A stretch of DNA of 64,000 bases from Alphaproteobacteria bacterium UBA1301 (GCA_002307725.1 DBUB01000018.1:62001-126000), one strand, 5' to 3'. Counted from the first letter of the stretch, positions 1-10,238 are shown. Translations and numbers: made by a program. The notes: generated by a model from the sequence alone, not told the origin.

Positions 1-1
1 G

Positions 2-3000
2 GGCCAGCTGACAGCGACGCAGCTCAACGGCCTTTCCGAAGCCCAGATCCAGTCGCTCACAACGACCCAGCTTTCGGGCGTGACCGCCACCGCCATGGCC
101 GGAATGACCACGACGGAAATCTCGGCGCTGACCACCACTCAGATTTCGTCGCTCACGGCAGCGCAAATCCGCAGCCTTACGAAGACCGAAACCGCAGCTC
201 TCGCGACGACGCAGATCGCCGCGCTCAGCGTGACCCAGCTTTCCTACCTGACCTCCACTCAGATGTATGGATTGACGGCGGATAGCGTTGCCGCATTGAG
301 TTCGACACAACTGGCCGCGCTCACGCTGTCACAAGTCAGTGGATTATCGACGACGGGTCTCGGCGGTCTGACCATGACCCAGATTGCGTCGCTCACCACC
401 ACGCAAATCCATGGACTGACCACGACCCAGATCGCATCGCTTGGCGACGATCAGATCGCGAGCCTCACGACGACCCAGATCGCCGGCCTCACCACGACGC
501 AGATCCGCGGCATGACGACGACGGAAATCGACGAACTCAGCAGCGATCAGTTCTCGGCCTTGTCGACGACGCAACTGTCAGCCTTGACGGCGACCCAGGC
601 TGCCAACCTCGCCGATACCGAAATCGACCTTTTGGACGCGACCCGGATTGCCGCGCTCTCGACCACGCAAATCGCCGCGCTGACCACCACGCAGATCGAC
701 GGCATAACGGCGACGCAGTTCAACGCGCTCACCACCGCCCAACTGCGGGCGATGACGGCTGCGCAAGTCACCTCGCTGGACACGGTACAGGTCGAATCGT
801 TGACCACCACTCAGGTGTCGCGACTGACGACGACGCAGATGGCGGCGCTAACCAGCGACGACACTTCGGTGTTGTCGACGACGCAGCTTGCCGCGCTGTC
901 GACCGCTCAAATCGCTGCGATGAGCCGTACGGCTGTGGCCGGACTGACGACGACCCAGCTTGCCGCGCTGACGACGACCCAAGCCACCGCGCTGACCGCG
1001 ACGCAAGTCGCCGGTATGGCGGATACGCAGATCGCAAGTCTCGCCATCACGCAACTTGCAACCCTCAACGCCACCGAAATGGCGGCGCTCACCAAAACCC
1101 AGGTCGCCGAACTCACCACCACGCAGATCGCTTCGCTCAGCGCGACCCAGATTAAAGGCCTAACCGCCACCGCAATCGCAGCGCTCGCGACGACGCAGGT
1201 CGCTGCCCTCAGCGTGACCCAAATTGCGGCCTTGACGACGCCGCAATTGGCCAGTCTCACCGCCGACGACGTCGGCGCCCTGACCACGACGCAATTGGCG
1301 AAACTGTCGGCAAATCAAATCAGCAAGCTGACGGCGACGGGCGTGTCGGGCCTCAGCCAAACTCAAATCGAGGCGCTCACCACAACCCAGGTTACGGGGC
1401 TGAATACCACGCAGATCGCTGCGCTGGCCGACACCCAGATCGCCGCGCTCAGCACGTCGCAATTCGCGACTCTGACCAGCACCAAAATCGCCGCCTTGAA
1501 CAAGACTCAACTGGCGGCGTTGTCAGACACCGAGATCTCCGCTCTGACCACGACGCAAATCCGCGGCCTCAGCGTAACGGCCCTGTCGGGTCTGGACCAA
1601 ACGCAGATTGCGGCACTGTCCGCGACGCAAATGACGTCCCTCACCAAGACGCAACTCGGCGGCCTCACCGCCGATGAGATCAGCGCGCTCACCACCACCC
1701 AGCTGTCGGTATTGACCGCAACCCAAATCTCCGGATTGACGACCACGGCGGTCGCGGCGCTGTCCGTGGAGCAGGTCGCAGACCTCACGTCGAGCCAGAT
1801 CGCCGGCTTGAAGACGACGCAGATCGCCGCCCTCACCTCGACCCAGGCGAGCGCGCTAACCACCACCCAGATCACAGCCCTTGCGACGACTCAGATCAGT
1901 GCCCTTTCGACCACCGATGTGGCGGCCTTGAGCTCCACCCAATTGTCGGTGTTGTCCTCGACACAAACCGCCGCGTTGACCGCTACGGAAGTCGCAGCCT
2001 TAACAGCAACGCAGTTTTCGGGCTTAACCACCAGCCAGATCGCCGCCTTCTCTGCCACCGAGATCGCGGCTTTGACGAGCGACCAGCTTGGCAGCCTGTC
2101 GGCGAGCCAGATCGCGCTGTTTTCGACAGCCCAGACAAAGGGTCTCACCGCAACCCAGGTCGCCGCGCTCAGCACGACGCAGGTGGCGGCCCTGACCACC
2201 AGTCAACTCAGTGTGCTCGCCGCGACGCAGATCGCCGGACTGACAGCCGACGACGTGTCCGCCTTGTCGTTGACCCAACTCGCCGTGCTGAATGCGACCC
2301 AGATCGCAGGTCTCACCACGACGGCGATCGGCGGATTGACCAAATCCGAAATGGCGGCACTCAACACAACGCAGATCGGCGCCCTCACCGCCACCCAGAT
2401 GGCTGCATTGGACGAAACCCAGGTGCAGTCACTCACCGTGACTCAGATCGGTAGTCTTAACACGACGCAAGTGAGCAAGCTGTCGACCACCGATGTCGCG
2501 GCCTTGACAGCAACGCAGCTCGCCGCGCTTTCGGTCACGCAACTAAGCGCCTTCTCCACCGCGCAGGTCGGGGCACTGGCCGATACGCAGATCGCCGCCC
2601 TGACGGCAACGCAGATGGCCGCAATGTCGTCGACGCAGGTCTCTGGACTGACGACGGAGCAAATCGGGCAGCTCACCTCAACGCAAATCGCCGCGCTCAC
2701 CACAACCCAGATCGCCGGCCTGTCAGCCGACGAAATCGGCGCGCTCAAAACGACCCAGGTCAACGCCCTGTCGGCAACGCAGATCGACGCGCTCACCACG
2801 ACCCAGATCGCAGGCCTGACGGCCGACGAAATCGGCAATCTCACGGCAACGCAGATCGCCGCCATGAGCGACGCGCAAGTCGGCGCGCTCTCCACGACCG
2901 CCCTCGGCGGATTGTCGACCAGCCAAATCGCTGCCCTCACAACGACACAGCTTGGCGGGCTCACCACGACGCAAATCGAGTCGCTGGCCGATACCCAAGT

Positions 3001-6000
3001 GCAGGCCTTGACCGCGACCGAACTTGCTGCACTTTCGACCGCCCAGATCAAGGGGTTGACGGCGAATCAAGTCTCCGCTCTGACCTCCACCCAGGTCACG
3101 CTCTTGAGCACCACGCAGATCGCGGCGATGACCACGACCGAGCTTGCCGGATTCACCCAGACCGAATTGCAGGCGTTGTCGGCAACCCAAGCGGCGGCCC
3201 TGACCGCGACGCAGATCGGCGCGTTGTCGGCGGCTCAACTCGAAGCGCTGACCAAAACCCAGATCGCCGCGTTGACCACCACCCAGCTCAGCGGCCTCAG
3301 CGCGACACAATTCGCCGAGTTCGACACCAGCCAGATTGCCGCCCTGACCACGACGCAAATCACCTCCCTGTCGACAACGCAACTGGCGGGCCTCAGCGAC
3401 GACGACGTGCAGGCGTTATCGACCGATCAGATCGAAACACTGACGTCGACCCAGCTGTCCGGGCTTTCGACCACAGCCATCGCCGGCCTGACCACGACCG
3501 AATTGGCAGCGCTCACTACCACGCAACTGCGCGGCCTCACCGCAACCCAAATCGGCGCCTTGATAGGCGATCAGGTGGCGTCGCTCACCACGACCGACAT
3601 CGCCAACCTGACCACGACGCAAATCCGCGGCATCAGCGCGACCGGCATCAGTGCCTTGACGGCCACCCAAATCGCGAACTTGAGCACAACCCAGCTTTCA
3701 GCGTTCACCGCCACCGAAGTGGCCGGGCTCAGCACCGAGCAATTTGCCGCTCTCGACGCCACCCAGCTCAACGCTTTGACGGCAACGGAAATCGGTGCGC
3801 TGACCGACGCGCAGCTCGGCATCCTGTCGGTCAGCCAACTCGCCGGTCTCAGCACCACCCAGATCAAAGGACTCAGCGCCACCCAGATTGCGTCGCTAAC
3901 CACCACCCAGCTTGCCGGCCTGACGACAACACAAATCGCCGCTATGACCTCTACGCAGGTTCAGGGTCTGACGGCAACCGAAACGAGCGCTCTGACCGAC
4001 GACCAGCTGGCGGCACTAAGCTCGACCCAATTGACGGCGCTCACCACCACCGCAATCAGCGGATTGACGACGACCCAAATCGCCGAACTCACGGGAACGC
4101 AACTGGCCGGTCTCTCCGCCACCGAAATGGGCGCCTTGGAGGACACGCAAGTCGCCGCCCTGACCACAACGCAGATCGCGGGTCTGACCACGACGCAATT
4201 GGCCGGCTTCGGCGACACCCAGGTCGATGCCATGAGCACCGCCCAACTCGCCGCCTTGTCGACGCGCCAAGTGGCCGCGATCAGCGCCAGCTCGATCGAT
4301 CAATTGACGACCAGCGATTTGGCATCCTTGACCACAACGCAACTCGCGTCCCTGACCACGACGCAGATTGCGGCCCTCGACCAGGATCAAGTGGAAGCTT
4401 TGGCGGTGACCCAGCTTGCGGCGCTGAAGACAACGCAGATCGCCGCCCTGACGGCGACCGCCGCGTCGGCGCTGACCAGCACACAACTGAACGGCTTGGC
4501 GACAACGCAGGTCGCCGCGCTGTCGTCGACCGCGATTGCAGGCCTCACGGAATCGCAGATCGCCAATCTCGATGCGACAAGCCTTGGCGCGCTGACCTCG
4601 ACCCAGATTGCCGTTCTTTCCACCACCCAGGCCGCCGCGCTGACTGCCACGGAACTGTCCGAACTCACCAGCACCCAGATGAAGGCCTTCAGTTCGACGG
4701 CCGTCTCCGGTCTCAGCACCACCCAGTTGGCGGCGTTAACGACCTCGCAACTAACGCTGCTGTCGGCGACAGAAGTTGCCGGCCTGACCGCAGCTCAGCT
4801 TTCGTCGCTGTCGGGCACCCAACTGGCCGCGCTCACGACCACGCAGATCAGCGCATTGTCGACCTCGGCACTGGGCGGTCTCACCGTCAGCGAAATGGCG
4901 GCGCTAACCTCGACGCAGCTTGCCGCGCTAACCGCAACGCAGTTCGGCGCCTTGAGCGATCTTCAGATCGCCGCACTCTCGTCAACAGCGTTGGACAGCC
5001 TGACGACGACACAAGTCGCCGGGCTCTCGGTGACGGCAATCGAAGGGCTGTCTGCCGACCGGCTCGCATCGCTGAGCACCAGCCAGATCCGTGCCCTCAC
5101 CACAAGCCAGATGCAGGCTCTGGAAAGCACTCAGATCGCGACGCTGACCACCAGTCAGGTTGCGGCGCTGACGGCCACCCAGATCGCCGCCTTGGGCGAA
5201 ACCTCGATCTCAGCCCTTAGCGACACGCAACTGGCAACGTTGAAAGCGACCCAGATCGCTGCCATCACTGCCACCGCCATCCACGGCCTATCGACTTCCG
5301 ACATCGCAAACCTGTCGTCCACCCAGTTTGCCGCGCTGACAGCGACGCAGATCGCGGGCCTCGCCGATACGCAGGTGTCCTCGCTCACGGCGACAGAAAT
5401 CGCCAGCATGAGCACAACCCAGTTGCAGAGCCTGTCGGAAACCGGAATCGAATCGCTGAGCATCACGCAGATCGCCGGTCTGACCACCACCGAGCTGCAG
5501 CACCTGACGGCCACCGAGTTCGGCTACCTCACCGACACGCAGATCGCGGCGATGAGTTCAACGCAGATCGCGGCACTGTCGACATCGCAGACGGCAGCTT
5601 TGAGCCACACTGCGCTCAGCGGCCTGACGGCGACACAGATCGCAGCCCTCTCGACGACGCAAATCAGCACGCTGACGTCTACGGGCCTCAGCGCGTTGAC
5701 CGAAACCCAGCTTGCCACGCTGACCACCACCCAACTCGATGCGCTGACCACCACAGCGCTGGCCGGCCTCACGGCCACGCAAGTTTCCGCCTTGTCGCTC
5801 GACCAGATCGACTCGCTGTCGAAGTACCAGCTCGCAGCGATCGGCGTCGACGGCATCTCCGGAATTTCCGATACCCAGATCGCCAGCTTGACCACCAATC
5901 AACTCTCCGCTTTGAGCGTGACGCAATTGGCGGCGCTTTCGTCCACCGCTCTAGGCGGACTGACGGGGACGCAAGTCTCCGGCCTCACCACAACCCAGAT

Positions 6001-6900
6001 ATCTAGCCTGTCGGCCGACTCCATTTCAGGCTTGAGCACGACCCAGATCGCCGGCTTGACCACCAGCCAGATCGGTGCCCTGACCACGACCGAAGTGGAC
6101 GGTCTGACCTCCACGCAGATCGCCGCACTCTCGACCACGCAGATCCGCGCGCTCTCCACCGCGCAGGTCGTCGCCTTGTCGACCAGCGCGATTGCTGGAC
6201 TGTCCGCCACCGACATCGAGGCCTTGACCAAGACGCAGCTTGGCACGCTGACGCAAACCCAGATCGGCGCGATCACATCGACCGCGGTGTCCGGTCTGAC
6301 CGCCGACGATCTTGACGCACTCACCACAACCCAGCTCGGCTCCCTGTCAAAAACCGCCGTCGCCGGACTGACCGAAACCCAGGTCGAAAGCCTCGACACG
6401 ACCCAGATCGTCGCACTTTCGACGACCGAGATTAGCGGCCTGTCGGCGGTGCAGGTTTCGGAACTGGCGACCACGCAATTCGCCAAACTGACAGCAACAC
6501 AAATCGGGGCCCTGTCGAAAAGCGCAATTACCGGGCTGACGGAGTCCCAGATCAGTGTCATGACACTCACCCAGATGGCCGGCCTCACCGCGACCCAGAT
6601 GGGCTCCCTGAGCTCCAGCGAAATCGCCGACCTCACCACTACCCAAATCGCCGCGCTGAGTGCCGTCCAGCTCGCCGCACTGGTGCGCGTGCAGTTGCGC
6701 GCCCTTACTACCAATCAGCTCGATGCGCTCTCGGTGACCCAGATCGACGATATGACATCGACTCAGATCGGCGCTCTGTCGGTCAGCCAGTTGCAGTCGC
6801 TGGACGAGACGCAGTTCGAATCACTGTCGGCGGAGCAGTTCAGCGGCTTTTCGGCGACGCAGCTCGACAGTCTGTCTACGGCCGAATACGAAGAACTCTC
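2..6900 (+). repeat. 24-bp coding tandem repeat array
   Basis: The DNA of the giant gene is a degenerate 24-bp tandem repeat (one octapeptide per unit). Synonymous codons are well shuffled between units: ACC, ACG and ACA for Thr and ATC, ATT, CTG and TTG for the aliphatic position. Long exact repeats are therefore rare. This suggests an old array kept by protein-level selection rather than a recent expansion. It also keeps several antisense frames open by codon bias. Confidence 0.85.
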
Positions 6901-7084
6901 CGGTGCGCAGCTCAATTACATTACGACGACGACAATGTCAGAACTTGGGACAACTATGTTGGATTCGCTCTCCTCAGATCAGATTGATGGCTTGACCGCC
7001 GATCAGATCGACGCGATCTCTGCAACGGTATATGCGAATCTGTCTTCGGACACCCAAGCCGCCCTGACCGCGGCCCTGAACTAA
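2..7084 (+). CDS. Giant Thr/Ser-rich octapeptide-repeat protein (5' end outside window)
   Basis: The frame is open from the first bases of the window, so the gene starts further left; about 2,360 residues are visible. Almost all of it is an eight-residue repeat, roughly L-(T/S)-x-T-Q-(I/L/V)-x-(A/G/S), for about 290 copies. Every few repeats a TQ pair is replaced by an acidic variant such as ADD, ADE or SDQ, so a longer super-period may exist. The last 100 or so residues become less regular and end in ordinary, mildly acidic sequence. No transmembrane segment, RTX motif or sortase signal is visible. Such proteins are usually surface or secreted, but nothing in the visible part proves this. 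The next gene is a GT41 glycosyltransferase 24 bp downstream, so the many Thr/Ser residues may be its targets. I do not recognise a named family. Confidence 0.85.
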   Translation, partial: GQLTATQLNGLSEAQIQSLTTTQLSGVTATAMAGMTTTEISALTTTQISSLTAAQIRSLTKTETAALATTQIAALSVTQLSYLTSTQMYGLTADSVAALSSTQLAALTLSQVSGLSTTGLGGLTMTQIASLTTTQIHGLTTTQIASLGDDQIASLTTTQIAGLTTTQIRGMTTTEIDELSSDQFSALSTTQLSALTATQAANLADTEIDLLDATRIAALSTTQIAALTTTQIDGITATQFNALTTAQLRAMTAAQVTSLDTVQVESLTTTQVSRLTTTQMAALTSDDTSVLSTTQLAALSTAQIAAMSRTAVAGLTTTQLAALTTTQATALTATQVAGMADTQIASLAITQLATLNATEMAALTKTQVAELTTTQIASLSATQIKGLTATAIAALATTQVAALSVTQIAALTTPQLASLTADDVGALTTTQLAKLSANQISKLTATGVSGLSQTQIEALTTTQVTGLNTTQIAALADTQIAALSTSQFATLTSTKIAALNKTQLAALSDTEISALTTTQIRGLSVTALSGLDQTQIAALSATQMTSLTKTQLGGLTADEISALTTTQLSVLTATQISGLTTTAVAALSVEQVADLTSSQIAGLKTTQIAALTSTQASALTTTQITALATTQISALSTTDVAALSSTQLSVLSSTQTAALTATEVAALTATQFSGLTTSQIAAFSATEIAALTSDQLGSLSASQIALFSTAQTKGLTATQVAALSTTQVAALTTSQLSVLAATQIAGLTADDVSALSLTQLAVLNATQIAGLTTTAIGGLTKSEMAALNTTQIGALTATQMAALDETQVQSLTVTQIGSLNTTQVSKLSTTDVAALTATQLAALSVTQLSAFSTAQVGALADTQIAALTATQMAAMSSTQVSGLTTEQIGQLTSTQIAALTTTQIAGLSADEIGALKTTQVNALSATQIDALTTTQIAGLTADEIGNLTATQIAAMSDAQVGALSTTALGGLSTSQIAALTTTQLGGLTTTQIESLADTQVQALTATELAALSTAQIKGLTANQVSALTSTQVTLLSTTQIAAMTTTELAGFTQTELQALSATQAAALTATQIGALSAAQLEALTKTQIAALTTTQLSGLSATQFAEFDTSQIAALTTTQITSLSTTQLAGLSDDDVQALSTDQIETLTSTQLSGLSTTAIAGLTTTELAALTTTQLRGLTATQIGALIGDQVASLTTTDIANLTTTQIRGISATGISALTATQIANLSTTQLSAFTATEVAGLSTEQFAALDATQLNALTATEIGALTDAQLGILSVSQLAGLSTTQIKGLSATQIASLTTTQLAGLTTTQIAAMTSTQVQGLTATETSALTDDQLAALSSTQLTALTTTAISGLTTTQIAELTGTQLAGLSATEMGALEDTQVAALTTTQIAGLTTTQLAGFGDTQVDAMSTAQLAALSTRQVAAISASSIDQLTTSDLASLTTTQLASLTTTQIAALDQDQVEALAVTQLAALKTTQIAALTATAASALTSTQLNGLATTQVAALSSTAIAGLTESQIANLDATSLGALTSTQIAVLSTTQAAALTATELSELTSTQMKAFSSTAVSGLSTTQLAALTTSQLTLLSATEVAGLTAAQLSSLSGTQLAALTTTQISALSTSALGGLTVSEMAALTSTQLAALTATQFGALSDLQIAALSSTALDSLTTTQVAGLSVTAIEGLSADRLASLSTSQIRALTTSQMQALESTQIATLTTSQVAALTATQIAALGETSISALSDTQLATLKATQIAAITATAIHGLSTSDIANLSSTQFAALTATQIAGLADTQVSSLTATEIASMSTTQLQSLSETGIESLSITQIAGLTTTELQHLTATEFGYLTDTQIAAMSSTQIAALSTSQTAALSHTALSGLTATQIAALSTTQISTLTSTGLSALTETQLATLTTTQLDALTTTALAGLTATQVSALSLDQIDSLSKYQLAAIGVDGISGISDTQIASLTTNQLSALSVTQLAALSSTALGGLTGTQVSGLTTTQISSLSADSISGLSTTQIAGLTTSQIGALTTTEVDGLTSTQIAALSTTQIRALSTAQVVALSTSAIAGLSATDIEALTKTQLGTLTQTQIGAITSTAVSGLTADDLDALTTTQLGSLSKTAVAGLTETQVESLDTTQIVALSTTEISGLSAVQVSELATTQFAKLTATQIGALSKSAITGLTESQISVMTLTQMAGLTATQMGSLSSSEIADLTTTQIAALSAVQLAALVRVQLRALTTNQLDALSVTQIDDMTSTQIGALSVSQLQSLDETQFESLSAEQFSGFSATQLDSLSTAEYEELSGAQLNYITTTTMSELGTTMLDSLSSDQIDGLTADQIDAISATVYANLSSDTQAALTAALN

Positions 7085-7108
7085 GACAATCCTGAAAAGG
7101 AGGACAAC

Positions 7109-9097
7109 GTGCAGTCGGCGTTGCTTGCCTCGGCGCTACAGAAAGCAGCCGATCGAAATTTGACTGTTCTGGAACTGGTCCAAGCTGCTGAATCGTTCAA
7201 GCCATCGGGGCTGGAAGCCGTCCGTACGCTCTATGCGACGTGGATACGGCACAACCAAAGCGATCCGCTGCTTTATGCGGTCCAGTTCAACTATTCCGTT
7301 TTGCTGTCCGACGCCGGTGCTTTGGACGACGCCCAGGAAGCGCTCGAACACGCGCTTGCCTTGAAAAGCGATTTTTACCCGGCCCGCATCAATCTCGGCC
7401 GCATCCACGAACGCAAAGGCAGCGCGCTGAAGGCGGTGGAGCAGTGGGCGAAGGTCGTCGACGGCCTCGTGCAACTGAATGGTGCGGCGATTGCCAACAA
7501 GACGACCGCGCTCAACCAAATGGCGCGGGTGCTGGAAGCGACGGGACAAGACGATGCGGCCGAAAACATGCTGCGGCAAAGCATCGAGATCGACCCCCGC
7601 CAGCGCGAACCCATCCAGCATTTCCTCGCCGGACGGCAGCGCCAATGCGAATGGCCGATCGTAGCGCCATGGGACCGCGTCAACCGCCAGACGCTGATGA
7701 TGGGCCTGTCGCCGCTGTCGGCGGCGGCCTATTCGGACGATCCGATGTTCCAGTTGGCACTGAGCTGGCATTACAACCTCACCGACGTCGGAACTCTGGC
7801 GCCGTTGCCGCTTTCAGCCCCACACAACTCTGGTGCTCCTCTGCGCATCGGTTATCTGTCATCCGATTTGCGCGAACATGCCGTCGGACATCTGATGGCG
7901 GAAGTCTTTGGCTTGCACGACCGCAAGGCCGTGGAGGTTTTTGCCTATTACTGCGGGCCCAAGGCCGACGATCCTTTGCACCACCAATTCCGGCAATCGG
8001 CAGAGCACTGGACCGACGTCACAGCTCTCGACGATGCCGAAGCCGCGCGCCGCATAGCGGCCGATGGCATTCGGATTTTGGTCGATGTCAATGGCTACAC
8101 CCGCGAAGCGCGGACCAAGCTGGTGGCGATGCGCCCGGCGCCGGTCATCGTCAATTGGCTCGGGTATCCCGGCACAATGGCGAGTCCCTATCATCACTAC
8201 ATCATTGCCGACGAGACCATCATTCCGGAAGAACACGAAATCTTCTATTCGGAAAAAGTGCTGCGTCTGCCCTGCTATCAGCCCAACAACCGGAACCGGA
8301 TTGTTGCCGCACAAACGCCCTCGCGCGCCGCGTGCCAATTGCCGGAACAGGCGATGGTCTATTGCTGCTTCAACGGCACGCACAAGATCACGCGCGCAAC
8401 CTTCGAGCGCTGGCTTGCTATCCTTGGCCGTGTGCCTGGCAGCGTACTGTGGCTGTTGTCGACGAGCCCGGCGGTCGAAGATCGCTTGCGCACCGCGGCG
8501 GCCACCGCCAGCATCGCGCCGGAACGCCTGATCTTCGCCGAAAAGATCGCCAATCCGAACCATCTGGCGCGTTATCCGCTGGCGGATTTGTTCCTCGATT
8601 GTCTGCCCTATGGCGCCCACACGACAGCGTCCGACGCCTTATGGATGGGCGTTCCCGTTCTGACCCAGGTCGGCCGCTGCTTCGCCGCACGCGTTTGCGG
8701 CAGCTTGGTCAAGTCCGCCGGAATCGAAGAGTTGTGTTGCAGCTCGGCCGCCGAATACGTCGAACGCGCCGTAGCGCTCGGCCAAGACAAAGCGGAGCGG
8801 GATCGCCTTAAGAGCCAGCTTCGGGCGCAGCGCGACACCTGCACGCTTTTTGATACGCGCGGTTTGGTGCGTGGGCTCGAAGGCCTGTACGCCGACATGT
8901 GGCGCGACTTCGAGTCCGGACATCGTCCCGAACCCGATCTCACCAACCTCGACCGCTATCTCGAAATCGCCGTTGCGCGCGATTACGAAGGTGAGGACTT
9001 CGCCTCCGATGCAGCCTATCGCGCTTGGTGGACGGACATGCTGGCGCATGCAAATGCGGCACGCCCAATGCCACGCGATCAACGCTTGTTCCGGTGA
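7109..9097 (+). CDS. TPR-containing O-GlcNAc-transferase-like protein (GT41 family)
   Basis: Predicted cytosolic glycosyltransferase that would move a sugar from a UDP-sugar onto Ser/Thr of proteins. The N-terminal ~200 residues read as TPR-like helices. The C-terminal ~400 carry GT41 signatures: a YLSSDLREHAVGHL-type motif, a GYPGTM segment, a CCFNGTHKITRATFERW stretch (the family's 'CFNxxxKITPxxFxxW' block), LPYGAHTTASDALWMGVPVLT and GRCFAARVCGSL. The start is GTG at 7109, supported by a strong AAAGGAGG at 7096-7103; no ATG is better placed. The 24-bp gap to the repeat protein implies co-transcription, and that protein is the obvious candidate acceptor. The family assignment is firm from motifs; the substrate is inference. 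Confidence 0.88.
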   Translation: MQSALLASALQKAADRNLTVLELVQAAESFKPSGLEAVRTLYATWIRHNQSDPLLYAVQFNYSVLLSDAGALDDAQEALEHALALKSDFYPARINLGRIHERKGSALKAVEQWAKVVDGLVQLNGAAIANKTTALNQMARVLEATGQDDAAENMLRQSIEIDPRQREPIQHFLAGRQRQCEWPIVAPWDRVNRQTLMMGLSPLSAAAYSDDPMFQLALSWHYNLTDVGTLAPLPLSAPHNSGAPLRIGYLSSDLREHAVGHLMAEVFGLHDRKAVEVFAYYCGPKADDPLHHQFRQSAEHWTDVTALDDAEAARRIAADGIRILVDVNGYTREARTKLVAMRPAPVIVNWLGYPGTMASPYHHYIIADETIIPEEHEIFYSEKVLRLPCYQPNNRNRIVAAQTPSRAACQLPEQAMVYCCFNGTHKITRATFERWLAILGRVPGSVLWLLSTSPAVEDRLRTAAATASIAPERLIFAEKIANPNHLARYPLADLFLDCLPYGAHTTASDALWMGVPVLTQVGRCFAARVCGSLVKSAGIEELCCSSAAEYVERAVALGQDKAERDRLKSQLRAQRDTCTLFDTRGLVRGLEGLYADMWRDFESGHRPEPDLTNLDRYLEIAVARDYEGEDFASDAAYRAWWTDMLAHANAARPMPRDQRLFR

Positions 9098-9218
9098 GAA
9101 GGTCCGATTTCGTCGGCGAACATTCCCGAGGCGAGAGCGGACGGCTGGCAATCGACGTGCATACCGCGCTATTGGCGGGCAATGTCTGCCGATTCACAGC
9201 TACCCAATCACCGCACCT

Positions 9219-9548
9219 TTATGTCACCGAAAATTGGTATTGACTGGAGCCAACCAACACCACGGCGCGATGATCGTCGCGCGCGGCAAGATGAACGCTG
9301 CCGCGCTTGCTTAAAAGCCGTCCGCTTTCCCGGATGGTTTGCGTTCCCGCGGCAGGAAGGTGGATGGTCGCCTCAGTGTTGGCTGGGACCGAGATATTCA
9401 GCGTCAACAATCCGCCGTCCCGGCGCCACTCCGTTGAGACTGGGCCGTATACCGAGTTTCGCAAAGCCAGGAGCGTCCTGGTCGATTCCTGCCAGCCGCC
9501 GATACATGAACACCGAGATCACCCCGAACGCATAGTGGTTAAAGCAAG
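9219..9548 (-). pseudogene. Remnant of GH78 alpha-L-rhamnosidase C-terminus
   Basis: On the minus strand, 9548 to about 9440 reads FNHYAFGVISVFMYRRLAGID followed by APGFAKLGIRP, the typical end of the GH78 catalytic domain. A different frame (about 9464-9219) then reads SVYGPVSTEWRRDGG, LNISVPANTEATIHLPA and onward, the usual C-terminal beta-domain of the same family. The two pieces overlap in different frames and lack the residues normally between them, so there is a deletion plus frameshift. The catalytic part is missing; the relic begins at the stop codon of the phosphoglucomutase gene, as if a deletion joined the two. No product is expected. Confidence 0.75.
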
Positions 9549-10213
9549 CCGAGCACCAAGGTTCCGCCAGCGCATCTAAAGTCGAGCCGGGATAAGTCCG
9601 CCGCGATCATGTCAGCGGCCGGCAAGGCCTCGGCGGTTCCGATCCCCACAGCGATCATTCCTGCGGCATGCGCGGCGTCGATCCCGGCGGGGGCGTCCTC
9701 GAACACCACAGCCGATTGCGGATCCACGCCCAAGCCCCGCGCGGCGTCTAGAAAGATGTCCGGACTGGGCTTGGCGTTGGCAATCGTTGCAGCATCGACG
9801 ACGTACCGAAACAACGGCGCAATCTTCAGTTTCTCGATCACCATGCCGGCGTTTTTGCTGGCCGAGGCGAGCGCCACCGGAATCCCGCCGTCGCCCAGGG
9901 CCCCCAGACAGGCCAGCGCTCCGGGAAGCAATGCCGACGGATCGAGTGTTCCCAGAAGCTCGACATACCAGCGGTTCTTGCGATCGGCCAAAACGGGCTT
10001 TTCCGATTCCAGAACCGTGACGTTGCCGATTTCGAGAAGGATTTCCAGCGACCGCATACGGCTGACGCCCTTCAGACGTTCGTTGTCGTGCTCGCTGAAA
10101 TCGAATCCGAGCTGATCGGCCAACCGCTTCCATGCCCGATAGTGATATTTGGCCGTATCGACCAACACGCCGTCGAGATCGAAAATCGCGGCACGAAACG
10201 GTGTCTGCTGCAT
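9539..10213 (-). CDS. pgmB: Beta-phosphoglucomutase (HAD family)
   Basis: Interconverts beta-glucose 1-phosphate and glucose 6-phosphate. The 224-residue length is typical. HAD motif I is FDLDGVLVDT (D12 nucleophile, D14 acid/base), the helical cap contains KGVSRMRSLEILL, and the C-terminal FEDAPAGIDAAHAAGM holds motif IV acidic residues. It lies 25 bp downstream of an MFS sugar permease on the same strand, so the two are probably co-transcribed. The presence of PgmB implies a phosphorolytic step (for example a GH65-type phosphorylase) elsewhere, since no phosphorylase is in this window. Confidence 0.9.
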   Translation of the reverse strand: MQQTPFRAAIFDLDGVLVDTAKYHYRAWKRLADQLGFDFSEHDNERLKGVSRMRSLEILLEIGNVTVLESEKPVLADRKNRWYVELLGTLDPSALLPGALACLGALGDGGIPVALASASKNAGMVIEKLKIAPLFRYVVDAATIANAKPSPDIFLDAARGLGVDPQSAVVFEDAPAGIDAAHAAGMIAVGIGTAEALPAADMIAADLSRLDFRCAGGTLVLGLL

Positions 10214-10238
10214 AGGAACATTCCAATCCGGCGCGTGC

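Noticed and set aside
344..6714. Many long antisense frames under the repeat gene (up to 271 codons)
   Set aside because: They are created by the repeated codon pattern, have no RBS or domains, and mirror the sense repeat.
2..6900. 24-bp periodic repeats that could be mistaken for a CRISPR array
   Set aside because: Units are contiguous, degenerate, in frame and without unique spacers; they encode an octapeptide repeat.
7240..8811. 523-codon alternate frame inside the GT41 gene
   Set aside because: Arg/Pro/Gly-rich translation typical of a GC-rich shadow frame; the GT41 motifs are in the other frame.
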